Part shown: positions 1 through 10,450 of the stretch, piece after piece
How the letters are laid out: each line of letters begins with the position of its first letter
Numbering within the stretch: the first letter of the stretch is position 1
Origin: Lepidostoma basale
Lineage: Eukaryota; Arthropoda; Insecta; Trichoptera; Lepidostomatidae
Direction of reading: 5' to 3'
Length of the DNA stretch: 64,000 bases
NCBI GenBank assembly: GCA_022606425.2
Contig: JAHDVF020000748.1
Span: forward strand, 1-64,000
The notes under the pieces: model-generated
Told to the model about the DNA's origin: nothing
Databases searched by the model: none
What the model saw: the letters and a program-made list of their open reading frames with translations, nothing else
Translations under genes and position numbers: made by a program

Positions 1-317
1 TTTTTTTCTTCTTCAAAATAACGTAATAAAAAGTTGGCTGAGGATTCCACGTATGAAATAAATAATAAATATCACAATTTCAGTATTCCACATAGTTTAT
101 TCATAATTGTAATGAAGATTATAACGTTTACATATACATTGTCAAAAGAAAAATCGCAGTAAATCGTACATATAATATATTCAATTCATATCAGTTATAA
201 TTAAAATCAGTCTTAAAATAGGTAATTACATTATGTAGACATAATATTATGAACACACACAAGTGTATCGGTGGTTGAGAATATTGATAATGTTGCACAA
301 GGCGAAAAGAGTATTCA

Positions 318-809
318 TTAGTTTTCCATCGTAAGATCCGACCCATTGGAGTGGACGTGGCCATTGGTGGGTCCCGCGGTGGGCAGTAAAGTGATGGGCA
401 CCGTTCTCTCCACCCCGCCGTGCACGTCCCTCTTCTTCGGAGATGTAATCGTAAGGATGCCGTCAGATGACAAACTCGACACTACATCTTCAGCGAGATG
501 ATCTTTGGGCAGAGGATATTTCTTCACAAAAGAACGAGCCACCACACCGTTATGTTCCTCTTTGTCGCCGTGGTTCCCCTCAACAACTATCTGATTCCCC
601 ACAGTTTTAACGACCACTTCTTCTCTAGTAAACTGATGAATGTCGAGTCGTACCTCGAATTTGTCACGATCGCCCGCAAATGGATTATGAATGTCACCAT
701 AAGGAATGCGCGATATTGCTCCTAGAGGCCTGTAATTTGCGAATACGGAAGGTGACAATGGCCAGTGAGGAACTGTGTCTTCGGGATAGAAGTAATAAGG
801 GTAAGCCAT
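318..809 (-). CDS. small heat-shock protein (alpha-crystallin domain)
   Basis: Single-exon gene for a 163-residue small heat-shock protein, an ATP-independent holdase chaperone expected in the cytosol as oligomers. The alpha-crystallin domain runs from about residue 48 to 126: DKFEVRLDIHQFTREEVVVK, then VGNQIVVEGNH, and ends with the hallmark SSDGILTITSPKK. The N-terminal arm is short and aromatic-rich (MAYPYYFYPED), and a polar tail follows PITLLP, where an IxI/V-type motif normally sits. The ATG at 809 is the only sensible start. A possible AATAAA (minus strand) lies at 96-101. Unlike its divergent neighbour at 2166, I see no array of alternating GAA/TTC pentamers upstream (810-1000). It may therefore be constitutive or developmental, like l(2)efl-type sHSPs; that is inference. 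Family assignment is firm. Confidence 0.93.
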   Translation of the reverse strand: MAYPYYFYPEDTVPHWPLSPSVFANYRPLGAISRIPYGDIHNPFAGDRDKFEVRLDIHQFTREEVVVKTVGNQIVVEGNHGDKEEHNGVVARSFVKKYPLPKDHLAEDVVSSLSSDGILTITSPKKRDVHGGVERTVPITLLPTAGPTNGHVHSNGSDLTMEN

Positions 810-1157
810 CGTAATTCTCGAAACACAACTTCAAAACTTTTTCAAAACAACAACAACAAACCCGACAGCTGACTAAATTTGTAAACAATTGGAAACTGAC
901 GCCAGACATTTAGTTTACTTGTGATCAATGCCATCTAGTGAAAACTTTTGCAAATAGTATTTTTAATATTTTAATACTATTACCGACATCTATGAAGAGT
1001 GTTCATTAGTATAAAATATGAGAATCGGTTATATGGATATATAGGCGTCTCAAATTATTGAAAATTTTCGAATAGTGTATTTTTTTGGGAAATGTTGATT
1101 TTAAATTAAAAATATATTCTTCTATATACCCCATAACTGTGTGTTGCGCATTCGTTG

Positions 1158-1532
1158 AACAATGTTTCTTTTTTAACTTGCACAACACCAACTTTATTAA
1201 AAAAATAAAAATAATAACAAACATGTTTCGTACACAGAAGCCCTTCATCAGTGATATTAATATTATATACATCATGTCCAATAATTGATTTATTTCTCTT
1301 GTTGTAAGATCTGGTACCTGGACCCCAATAAGAACTTTAAATTATTGTTTAAAATTTATTCAAAAATATTTGTTATAAACAAAACCATGAACGTTCCGAA
1401 ATAAATCATTTTAATATCTGCTAAAACTGACCACATTCCAGAATATTTTTTAAAAATATTTATATAATATTAATATCACTGATGAGGAGCTGACAAAGTT
1501 AAAAAAAGAAACATTGTTTAAAAAATGTTGAT
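1158..1532. repeat. fold-back (inverted-repeat) element
   Basis: Two arms are inverted copies of each other. The left arm includes AACAATGTTTCTTTTTT near 1158-1175 and CATCAGTGATATTAATATT near 1247-1265. The right arm carries the complements near 1460-1530. Arms are imperfect and no coding sequence is seen. It sits between the two sHSP genes and is probably a MITE. Confidence 0.55.
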
Positions 1533-1846
1533 TTCATGTGACTGATCGATAACCCCTTTTTACCACGATTTAAATAACCACGTCATTACTGTTTACCCTT
1601 TCGGGGCTACATTGTAATATCAATAAAATGTTATGAGAAATAATATTATATATAAATGGTTCTAGGAAGTACCGGCAAATTCATGTTATAATTGGTTTTA
1701 CCAAACGAAAGAAATTGTTCAAAATTCTACATGTTATTAGCCTTCTGGGTATTTCAACAAAATAAAATCAATAAATTTCTTATACATCCCTGATTTCCGA
1801 AAAGAAGCAGCACCTTCGCTATTTCGGTTTTAAAACTTCAATCTAG

Positions 1847-1946
1847 AAAATTCTAGAATTTTCCAAGTTATTGGCGTAATACTTCGTCTTCGAATAATCT
1901 AGAAATGGTTAGAACCTTCGCTATTCGCGAATGTTCTCGAATCTTC
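1847..1946 (+). promoter_or_regulatory. heat-shock elements of the downstream sHSP gene
   Basis: Two clusters of alternating heat-shock-factor pentamers are visible. At 1847-1859 the pattern is GAA-nn-TTC-nn-GAA. At 1924-1946 five perfect units alternate as TTC-nn-GAA-nn-TTC-nn-GAA-nn-TTC, with an extra GAA-nn-TTC at 1912-1919. Such arrays bind trimeric HSF. The second cluster lies about 30 bp upstream of the TATA box, the usual arrangement in insect heat-inducible hsp genes. Confidence 0.9.
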
Positions 1947-1973
1947 TGGCTACTTGTTCACAGATGGCAGTGG

Positions 1974-1980
1974 TATAAAA
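1974..1980 (+). promoter_or_regulatory. TATA box of the sHSP gene
   Basis: TATAAAA lies about 190 bp upstream of the ATG at 2166 and just downstream of the heat-shock elements. A start around 2004-2010 (within ATTCAATACC) would fit TATA spacing and give a 5' leader of about 160 nt without introns, as is usual for hsp genes. Confidence 0.85.
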
Positions 1981-2165
1981 TAAGCCGTTCTCCGCCCAGC
2001 TACTATTCAATACCGAGACTCCAGACAGTGAATATCAAAGATTTTGAAATATCCACGGTAAAAAAGTGCTGCGTTTTGTGAAAACTTTTGTGATTTAATT
2101 TTCACTTTGCAATTTAAGAAGTATCTACGTGTTTGTGATATCATCAACAGAACTTGACACCAAAT

Positions 2166-2693
2166 ATGGCCCTCTTCGTCTTTGAAAATCCTTCAACTAT
2201 TATGGACCAGCATTTTGGTCATGGATTGAATCCTGAAGATATTCTCCTCGCATTATCTGGGATCCCAGCGGGTCCTGGAATTTGTAGGAGACATAAGAGG
2301 ATCGCTCCCGTACAATGTCGTGACAAGAGAGACCAAGGATCAACAATTTCGATTGATAGAAAAAACTTTGTGGTATCCTTGGATGTAAAACAATTTTCCC
2401 CTGAAGAAATTTCTGTTAAAGCGATGGGGAATGAAGTGATCGTAGAAGGAAAACATGAAGAGAAAGAGGACGAGTTTGGGACAATCTCCCGACACTTTGT
2501 TAGGAGGTACCAACTTCCCGAGGGACATAATTCTGAGGATGTGGTCTCCAGTCTGTCTCGCGATGGAATCTTAAGCATCACGGCTCCGAAGAAATCTGTT
2601 CCAGAGAGTGAGGAGCGAGTGGTTCCTATCACCATCACAGGAAATGCTCACGCTACAGCTAAGGATTCTGCGACTCCTGTTGCGAAATTATAA
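2166..2693 (+). CDS. heat-inducible small heat-shock protein
   Basis: Single-exon 175-residue sHSP. The frame is open four codons upstream, but that would need a TTG start, so the ATG at 2166 is chosen. The alpha-crystallin domain spans about residues 60-140: KNFVVSLDVKQFSPEEISVK, VIVEGKHEEKEDEFG, FVRRYQLPEGHN, then SRDGILSITAPKK, followed by the IxI motif in VVPITITGN. The N-terminal region (about 55 residues) is unusual, with ICRRHKRIAP and two cysteines. It acts as a cytosolic holdase chaperone. The upstream TATA box and dense heat-shock elements predict strong HSF-driven induction. An AATAAA follows the stop by about 100 bp. It is transcribed away from the sHSP gene at 318-809, and the pair probably comes from an old tandem duplication. 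Confidence 0.95.
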   Translation: MALFVFENPSTIMDQHFGHGLNPEDILLALSGIPAGPGICRRHKRIAPVQCRDKRDQGSTISIDRKNFVVSLDVKQFSPEEISVKAMGNEVIVEGKHEEKEDEFGTISRHFVRRYQLPEGHNSEDVVSSLSRDGILSITAPKKSVPESEERVVPITITGNAHATAKDSATPVAKL

Positions 2694-2789
2694 ATCCAAT
2701 ATTATTTCAATTTATGTAGTTTTATTCAGAATTGAATGTGCATTTAATATTTAACTTTTTAAAATGTGTGATTGAATTTTGGTTGTTTT

Positions 2790-2795
2790 AATAAA
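2790..2795 (+). terminator. poly(A) signal of the sHSP gene
   Basis: AATAAA lies 97 bp after the stop codon in an AT-rich 3' UTR. It is the first such hexamer downstream. Confidence 0.6.
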
Positions 2796-3480
2796 AGTGA
2801 ATATTCTGATGTATGGCACCTAGAACAACATAAAATTATTTTAATGTTGATGTTTCTTGCAAGAAATTGAATTAAGATTATTAAGTTATATATATCTTAA
2901 ACAGACTGACTTATTGTTAATTTTTTTTAATACTCCTAAAACTACATAAGTGATTATTAAAATACATAAATAAAGTTGATATTTTAAAGTAGGTCATTCC
3001 TGTAATCTTGCTATAGCTGTTTATTTTTTCATTATTATGATGATCTCTGTTTATTTTTTTAATTAATATTATATTATTGCATTTATGTGTTTTATGATTG
3101 TTATTATCAAAAGTATTAAAGCAAATAAACTAGTCACCTCGTAGACAAAACTGAGATACATGTTTTATTTATTTCCTAAAAACATTAAAAAAAACATTAA
3201 CTTTTCAGACAAATGTGTATAGAGACACTAACCAACTGGACAAGCAACAACTACCTGACCAAAGACACAAAAAATGTAACATACATTTTTAAAAACACAA
3301 AAGGTCCTATAATATGTGCATAAAAATAACACGATAACCAAACTCGACTGTGTAAAGTACCTCGTACTAACAATGAAGAAATCACATAGACAACCTAACA
3401 AACAAATTAGCATCACTTTACTCCCTCTTCTACAAAATAAAAAAAAAATACATACCAAGAAAAGAAAAAGTTATGATGTA
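2796..3480. other. AT-rich intergenic stretch
   Basis: No open frame, RNA gene or clear repeat boundary is recognisable here beyond the possible start of the LINE remnant that follows. Confidence 0.5.
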
Positions 3481-3482
3481 CG

Positions 3483-3934
3483 AAGCATATGTTAAAAGCT
3501 GACTGACATAATATAATATTAATATGATTTCTTTCTGGAGGACAGGAAATCTAAAGGACATTGCTAGACTCCAAAGACAACAAAATAATAAAATAAACTT
3601 ATAACATTAACTATCTTACCTCAACCATGCAAGTATACAGACAAACAAAACAAATGGACATATCAGACCTGACCAAATTCGAGACCTTGAAAATTGTACA
3701 CAGAGTGATCATGGAAGAGACAACAGACAGCAACTACCAATTAATCAAAAACACAGACACTGGACCAGGAACTGTGACAGATATCACTTACCTAATACAA
3801 ACAAAGACAGGACAATCAAGGATATTGAACAATGGACTGAAACTTTACAATGACCTACCAAAAGACACAAGGAGTTTTACTAGAAACCAATTAAAAATAT
3901 ATCTAAAACATTGTGTAGGTTGGACGATGGAATA
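3483..3934 (+). mobile_element. non-LTR retrotransposon remnant (RT C-terminal end)
   Basis: The frame at 3627-3935 reads a 102-residue end of a LINE polyprotein. The segment ILNNGLKLYNDLPKDTRSF resembles the GLKLYNELP-type motif near the C-terminus of CR1/Jockey-like reverse transcriptases. The upstream part (3483-3626) continues in other frames, so the copy is dead. Clade is uncertain. Confidence 0.5.
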
Positions 3935-3935
3935 G

Positions 3936-4098
3936 TGCACGGAAGATGCCTATTAGTGGGGATGAGGTTCGCAACCCATTACCCCGCTTCTCCCGCGGAG
4001 GCGAAAAGAGAAGAAAGAAGTGCCGCATTAGTTAATGTGTGGCAGTCCATTCTATCTGCCTAACCCTTCGGCAGACTGCGTGATGGTTATTTAGTTTC
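3936..4098 (+). mobile_element. short internally deleted LINE derivative, copy 1
   Basis: About 160 bp made of two parts of the LINE at 5872-8945 (compared in reverse complement). The first about 85 bp (GATGCCTATTAGTGGGGATG to GAAGTGCCGCAT) match the LINE 5' end at 8855-8935. The last about 70 bp (CAGTCCATTCTATCTGCC to GATGGTTATTTAG) match its 3' terminus. The whole RT/endonuclease part is missing. Two sister copies are at 17741 and 33626. Confidence 0.7.
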
Positions 4099-4099
4099 T

Positions 4100-5067
4100 A
4101 AAAAATGATATAGTTACAACTAAGATCTAAAAGTGTATTCATAAAACCAAATTGTTTTTTTTTAAATAAATTAAATAATAATAAAAAATATATGGACTAC
4201 TTCTGATGTTTACTTTACTTCCTATGGTGTTGATGATGTATTATGTTTGATGTTTACTTTACTTCCTAAGGTGTGAAATTGGAGATGGAGAAATCTGAGA
4301 AACTGAAGATGTATGATAAGGGAGATCAGATGTCAGACAAGGAGATCATCTCCCCTCAAAGGCATACTCACTATCATTAGAGCAAAGAAAGATTTCTTTG
4401 AGGGTTTAGACACAAGTATTTTAAAGTATTGATGTTGAATGTTTGTTAATAATTCATTTACAATGTTATAAAAATATTTCATATTGTCTAGAAACACATT
4501 TTACTGAATATATTGGCCACAGCACTCATACTATTATATACTCCTCAGTTAAGAGAAAAAAAGTTGAGAATGTTTTGTTATAACCACTCATTCCTTTAAA
4601 AATTCAGTAGTAGGTACTCCAATTATCCGAACTCCGACTATCCGAATCGCTTTCAGAGTTCCAGAAAGAATAAATTAAGACAGAAACGTACTGCGAATAG
4701 CAAAATAATGATTTTGTCTACGCATTTAAAACAATAATTTTACCGGTAAACGTCACAAGCTTGTTGCAACCAATGGACCAGTCTGTTGTCAAAACCATGA
4801 AATACCATTACAGAAGGCAACTTTTGGTAGATGGCGAAGGCGAAGGCGAAGGCGAAATAGGTGTGTTGGCTAACCACAAAAAAATAATTTGCTGAATGCT
4901 TAAGATATAGGAGAGTGGTACAAATAATATTTGAATGTTAATTTGACTTGTTAAACACAACGAGTTTTAAGCGAATTTCTTGTGAGAATGATGTCGAACA
5001 AATTAACATAATCATCACCAGCGTAAAAAGTAAAATACAAATATTAATGTGAATCGAAAATACGCCA
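4100..5067. other. no gene seen
   Basis: AT-rich. Contains a short GGCGAA hexamer run near 4838-4856. No supported coding sequence. Confidence 0.5.
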
Positions 5068-5117
5068 AAAAATGTGGAACGCTTCACGATTTTGCGTGTC
5101 ATCCTTGCGCAGGGGCC

Positions 5118-5157
<40 letters not shown>

Positions 5158-5174
5158 ACTGCCGAAGCGAGTAC
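5068..5174 (-). ncRNA. U6: U6 spliceosomal snRNA
   Basis: The minus strand carries a full-length U6 of about 107 nt. It starts GTACTCGCTTCGGCAG, holds the invariant ACAGAGA box (in GATACAGAGAAGATTAGC) and the AGC that pairs with U2, then CCCCTGCGCAAGGATGACAC of the internal stem-loop, and ends GAAGCGTTCCACA plus a T run at 5067-5072 that terminates Pol III. U6 forms the catalytic RNA core of the spliceosome with U2. The central region matches the conserved animal sequence as I remember it. The external TATA element argues for a functional gene rather than a retro-pseudogene. Confidence 0.95.
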
Positions 5175-5191
5175 GAAGTACTCTGTTTTTT

Positions 5192-5203
5192 TTTTATATA
5201 TAT
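5192..5203 (-). promoter_or_regulatory. TATA element of the U6 gene
   Basis: Read on the minus strand, TATATATAAAAA lies 18-29 bp upstream of the U6 start. Pol III transcription of U6 needs such a TATA box plus a proximal sequence element. The latter would be expected around 5215-5245, but I cannot define it. Confidence 0.75.
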
Positions 5204-5687
5204 GCTACGTACATTAACACATTTCACAAGGCAGTTACAAAAATAATCATATTGGTTTGCACCTCGGCTAAAATGTTGGCCACTTTTGTCAACAGATGGT
5301 GCAAATAATTTGTAAATTTAAAAACTCAGTAACGAACCGATTCCCGGGGGTTTTTATTTGTTTATAAAACTAACTTTTAATTTTCCACAATACATTATAA
5401 TACCATCTACTTAAAAGTTATTTAAATATACTAAAACAAAAAACTCTACTTAAATATAAAAAAAAGATAAAAAAAAATCTAATTAAAGTACAACATGTTG
5501 AATTGCTACTGCTGTTATGTAGTTTGACTTTTCGTGATATTTTATAGAAGTGCAACTTCCAGCAGAACACTTTCCATGATGCCTTACCAACACATTACAA
5601 AGTTATTTTTGTAAATAATAGCAATTGGTTTGCAAATGTGTCCCAAATGACCAAAAATATTAGTTACTGTGTAAGTAACTTGCTTTC

Positions 5688-5862
5688 CGACACGGGGTGA
5701 AACATGACGATTAGTCGTATCTCACTCCATATCTCGAAGCACTTCCTCACACGTATTGCCCAGTGTTTATTCGCTAATGTGATTATTATTCGATCTCTAA
5801 GATGCTCCGGGAGGTATAGTGATATGAGATTGAAACCAATATTTGCTATTTACAACAAACAA
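5688..5862 (+). mobile_element. LTR fragment (same family as the 55.6-59.2 kb element)
   Basis: Runs from CGACACGGGGTGAAACATGA to GATTGAAACCAATATTTGCT and matches LTR positions 55573-55741 with only a few differences. It directly abuts the 3' tail of the LINE at 5872, which suggests that the LINE inserted into this LTR. Confidence 0.8.
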
Positions 5863-5871
5863 CAACAACAA

Positions 5872-8800
5872 CAAAACCATCACGCCGTTTCCCCGCAGGG
5901 GTAGGCAGAGAGAATGGACCGCCACACTACTCTATCCTGGCAAACCTCTCTAGCTTCCTCCACATTCATACAACGAGTCATACACGCACGTCGATTCCTC
6001 CGACTTCTAACATGACCAACCTTTAAAATTTGATTAATTTGGTCATGCCATGTTTTCCTCGGTCTGCCTCGACTTCGTACCCCATTTACATCATTAACGT
6101 ATACTTTCTTAACCATTCTTTCTCCATCCATGCGTTCCATATGTCCGAACCAACGCAGCGATCCTTTCATAATTTTGTTCATTATACCTTCTTCCGCTCT
6201 ACATTCCTTTCTTATATCAGCATTTGAGATTCTGTCGTATATCGTTCTACCACACATACGTCTTAGGGACCTCATCTCTACCGCATTTATTCTACTCTCA
6301 TCCTTCTTTTGCCAGTTCCATGCTTCGCTTCCATACATTAAGGTTGGGACCAGAACTCCATTGTGAACGGCCGTTTTCGCTTTCATTGATAAATTCTTGT
6401 TTCCAATAACTATTTTAAAAGCTCCATTCACTTTGTTACCCGCACCAACCCTTCTTTCGACGTCACTATCCGTTCGGGCATCTGCTGTGAACATACTACC
6501 TAAATACACAAATTCCCTCACCTGTTCCAAGTTCTCTTCGTTCACACTTATATTACAAACTGTCATTTGCTCTTCCCTTTCGAAAACCATCACCTTTGAC
6601 TTTCCGACATTCATCATTAAATCATTTGACTTGCATACCTCATACATTCTCGACACCAAGACTTGTAATTCGTCCGCACTATCCGCAACGAGAACGGCAT
6701 CGTCCGCGTAAAGCAGACAGTTCACAGACAGATCACTCATCCTTAGCACCAGCATTTATACCTTTAAGTTCTTTCATACACTTGTCCATATACAGATTGA
6801 ACAACCATGGAGACATCACGCAGCCCTGCTTAACACCCTTCGTGATATCAAACCAAGGCGTGATGTCTCCATTTACCCTAACACTGGCAGTGCTCCCTTC
6901 GTAGAGAGAAGCAACCGCCCGTATCAGTTTTGTGCTCACTCCGTATTCGGACAAGATTGACCACAGTTTATCTCTGTTCACTCGATCATAGGCTTTTTGC
7001 AAATCGACAAACGCACAGAAAAGCTTACGGTTTTTGGCCATAAACTTCTCCGCAAGCGTTCGAAGTGCAAAAATCTGATCCATACATCCTCTTCCGGTCA
7101 TAAAAGCGCCTTGAACATCCCATACTCTTTCAGTCGTCGTCTTTTTTACTCTTTCTATTAAAATTCGGCCGTAGAGTTTACCAACGGCGCTTAACAGACT
7201 TATTGCCCGGTGATTTCCGCAGTCCATACGAGACCCCTTTCCCTTATATATAGGGGCATGATAACAGCCCTCCTCCAGTCGAGCGGCGTATATCCTTCCT
7301 CTAAACACTGGTTAAAGAGTCTGTATAACCACGCTGCAACAACCGGCCCACCGTTTTTAATAAACTCCAAAGCGACACAATCATAACCAACAGCTTTTCC
7401 ACCTTTCATACAGCTTACAGATTTTACTATTTCGTTCAAACTTATTTCTGTCATATCTCTTTCGCTATTCGTACAACTCACATTTGTAACGCTCCTTCTC
7501 ATTGAACTCTCAGTCATTTCACTGCCATATACATCTTTAAAGTATTCCATCCATCTTCCTTGTATACTGTCAAAATCAGTAATCATTCTTCCCTCACAAC
7601 TCAAAATTGCTTTCGCACAACCATTTTCGGGAGGATTCCGGGCCTTTTGACTTCCTTCCAGAACATTTTTATGTTGCTCTGAAAGTGACTCGTCATCTTG
7701 AGACCGTCTTCCTCCTTCAGTTTATCCTTTTTCTCTCTCACTTTCAACTTGACATTCATCTTACAAACTTTGTATGCTTCTTTTGCTCTTTTATATTTCT
7801 CGCAATCTCTTTTATCCACAGATATCATATTTAACCATGCATCCTTCTTTTCTTTGACCAGAATTTTTACACAGTCATCCCACCAAGCATCTCCATTCCT
7901 TCTTCCTTGCACACATGTACCACATACCTCTTTCGCTGTTTCACATAGACTTTCTTTCAATTTGTTCCAGATCTCGTCTATACTTATAAATTCAGATTCT
8001 CGACCACTCAGCCTCTCATTCACTTTCGTCATATAACTCTCTTTTACGTCATCGATTTGGAGTTTTTCTATTTTAACTCTAGACGGGGCGGTCACTGTTT
8101 TGTTCTTCTTGGTGCGCCAACCTCGGAACAGGTTTATCTTTGTCACCACCAAAAAATGGTCAGTTCCGAGTTCGGCCCCTCTGAACACTCTGGTATCTAC
8201 AGTGTCCGTCCGTAATCTAGAGTCAACGATGACGTAATCGATAGTCGTCCTTTCATTCCCTCTCTCCCATGTATACTGATGGATCCTCTTATGATCAAAC
8301 ATCGTGTTTGACACAAAGAGGCTCCACTCCAGGCATACACCAAGCACTCTCCTTCCATTATCGTTCGTCCTACTATCACCATACTTACCGAGACATTCTT
8401 CATAACCAGTCCTTTGGATTCCTACCCATCCATTCAAATCTCCTGCTAAAATAATTCTTTCGTTCACGTTCTTACTCGCTGCTATCTCGTTTACACTATC
8501 CCAGAACTCATCTTTCACAGCTTCATCTTCGCTATTAACAGGAGCATACCCAATTATGAGTAATACTCTTGTCAATCCAATTTTGAAGCGGATCCACATC
8601 AGTCTAGGACTTATACATTCGTATCCTTTCATACATTCTACCATCCTTGGAGCTAGAATCGCTGCCACACCCTGACCTCCCCTTTGTTCTTGTGATACCC
8701 CTGACCATAAGATGAACTTATTATCATGCTCTCTAGATCCGCACCTTTAACCATGCACACACAAAATATCCAAACACTTGTTATTAAATTCATCGCACAT

Positions 8801-8945
8801 CTCACTTAACTTCCCTTCCATACCTCCTCTAATATTCCAAGTACCAATGCGGCACTCCACTCTCCTCTGTTCGCCCCCGCGGAAAATGCAACGTGATGGG
8901 TGGCGGACCTCATCGCCGTCTCTAAGCATTTCCCACAACCACTAA
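5872..8945 (-). mobile_element. near-complete APE/RT non-LTR retrotransposon (decayed)
   Basis: Minus-strand LINE of about 3.1 kb. The 5' part encodes an APE-type endonuclease: RIGTWNIRGG at 8938-8747, then IILAGDLNGWVG and TTIDYVIVDSRL and GTDHFLV at 8668-7601. The reverse transcriptase follows: NHRAISLLSAVGKLYGRIL, CAFVDLQKAYDRVNRDKLW, GVKQGCVMSPWLFNLYMDKC and the catalytic LLYADDAVLVA. The tail has a conserved [15 protein letters not shown] segment and ends AYPCGETA. The reading frame is broken at least four times (around 8700, 7603, 7250 and 6745), so it is inactive. The 3' end is a TTG repeat (CAA repeat on plus, 5857-5875). Probably RTE-like; the exact clade is uncertain. It is the reference copy for about twenty fragments in the window. 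Confidence 0.9.
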
Positions 8946-9242
8946 AATCTACCTTAACATTAATTACATTTTACAATCCACATCAACTATCCTAAACAAT
9001 ATTAAACTAAATTAAACTATTACAATATATTACACTATTCATTATATAATATATTACAAAATTAACTTAATATCACTAAAATTTCAAAATAAAAATAGGA
9101 TAACACATAAACCGGCGCAGCAAAGAGTTCTTAGTTGAGCCCGTATGGCATTTTGATGTCTTGCAAGCAGGCAAAGCAGAGTTGTTGGATGACGGCTATC
9201 CGGATACAGACACTGTCTCACATGACACAATGTCACTAAGTC

Positions 9243-9270
9243 AAAAAAAAAAAAAAAAAAAAAAAAAAAA
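9243..9270. repeat. poly(A) tract
   Basis: A run of 28 A residues in an otherwise unannotated stretch (8946-9330). It could be the tail of an unrecognised retroposon on the plus strand. Confidence 0.5.
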
Positions 9271-9329
9271 TAGTCAAAAAAATCCATAAAAACAGGTATG
9301 GAGATTAATATTTAGTATTTAGCAAACTA

Positions 9330-9660
9330 CTTTATTAACACAATGTGAAGGCTATCGCCATTAGCGCATTGTTTAGAAGCCGCCTGGAGATATCACTCCT
9401 ATCTATATGCCAAAGAATTGGCCAGAATGATTACAAATATTTTTTGTGAATGCATACTTATACTTGTATACAAATACTGGATTTCACTCGTGGTGGGTGA
9501 TTAATTCATGAAATTTAATTGTATCTCAATAGAGACGAAGATGTAAACTGGAAACTGAATATGGTTGATCAAGGTGTTTACAGGACTTATGACCTGTAAA
9601 CACCTTGATCAACCTTGTCATTGGTTGGGTAAAGTTGCAGTTGCAGATGGAAATAATTTG
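9330..9660 (+). repeat. interspersed repeat A, copy 1, with embedded perfect hairpin
   Basis: Shares long blocks with 11775-11960 (inverted) and 38355-38480 plus 38640-38760: CAATGTGAAGGCTA, CCGCCTGGAGAT, TTGTATCTCAATAGAGA and TTTACAGGACTTATGACCTG. No coding sequence. A perfect 22-bp inverted repeat with an 8-nt loop lies at 9563-9614, and the other two copies lack its right arm. Confidence 0.7.
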
Positions 9661-10019
9661 TTTCACTGCAAATGAAGTCAGCCGCACAATTTGGTTAAAA
9701 GAATATTAAATAAAATTCAGAAGTTATAAAATAATTTTTTATTAAACAATTTTATTACATATAAATTCAGATTACACTTATTTTCCACAAATACAATACC
9801 AAGAATAATTTTCAATTTATTTAAATAAAAAAAAGAAGTGGATTATATTACTATCCTTATAGAAAAATATAATAAACTAATGGGCAAAACAATTAGTTTA
9901 CAATTATCCCACATCACAGAAAGTTTGCACAAGTACCCACCGTGATAAAGACGATCATGTGTGCTGTTTACTTGAATTTGTTTTGATTATAGAATAATGT
10001 AGCTTTAGAATTTGATGTG

Positions 10020-10335
10020 AGAGGGAGATTCGATGCAGAACCCAAATGGCTAAAACTGCCACGACAAAGCTCACCAAGATATGGCAAGACAAAAATATCT
10101 CCAACAATACCAAGATGAGACTGGTTCAAACCCATGTTTTCTCCATATTCCTTTATGGTTGCGAGTCTTGGAATATGTGAACATCAGAGAAGTCCAAAAT
10201 TGATGCTTTCGAGATGTGGTGCTGGTGTCGAATGCTGCGTATACCCTGGACGGCAAGAAGAACAAACCACTATCATTGACGAGCTGGGTATAAGGGCAAG
10301 ACACTCGCGAGATCAGGACAACCTTGAAAAGCTTA
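10020..10335 (+). mobile_element. non-LTR retrotransposon remnant (RT thumb/C-terminal part)
   Basis: Plus-strand translation in broken frames gives RLVQTHVFSIFLYGCESW, then FEMWCWCRMLRIPW and a TRRTN-like segment, typical of the connection region of endonuclease/RT elements. A stop lies just after ESWNM. Dead copy from a different family than the 5872 element. Confidence 0.7.
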
Positions 10336-10450
10336 TCATCATGGGTAAAGTGGTAATATGAAAAATAGTTGTTTTAGATCTGAGTAGTCTGTAAATAATA
10401 TTAAATTTTATTCAAACAACATTGTGTTGATAAAAAAAATGCATTTAGTA

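Noticed and set aside
2154..2168. Upstream start of the heat-shock protein at 2154
   Set aside because: The codon is TTG; the first ATG in frame is at 2166.
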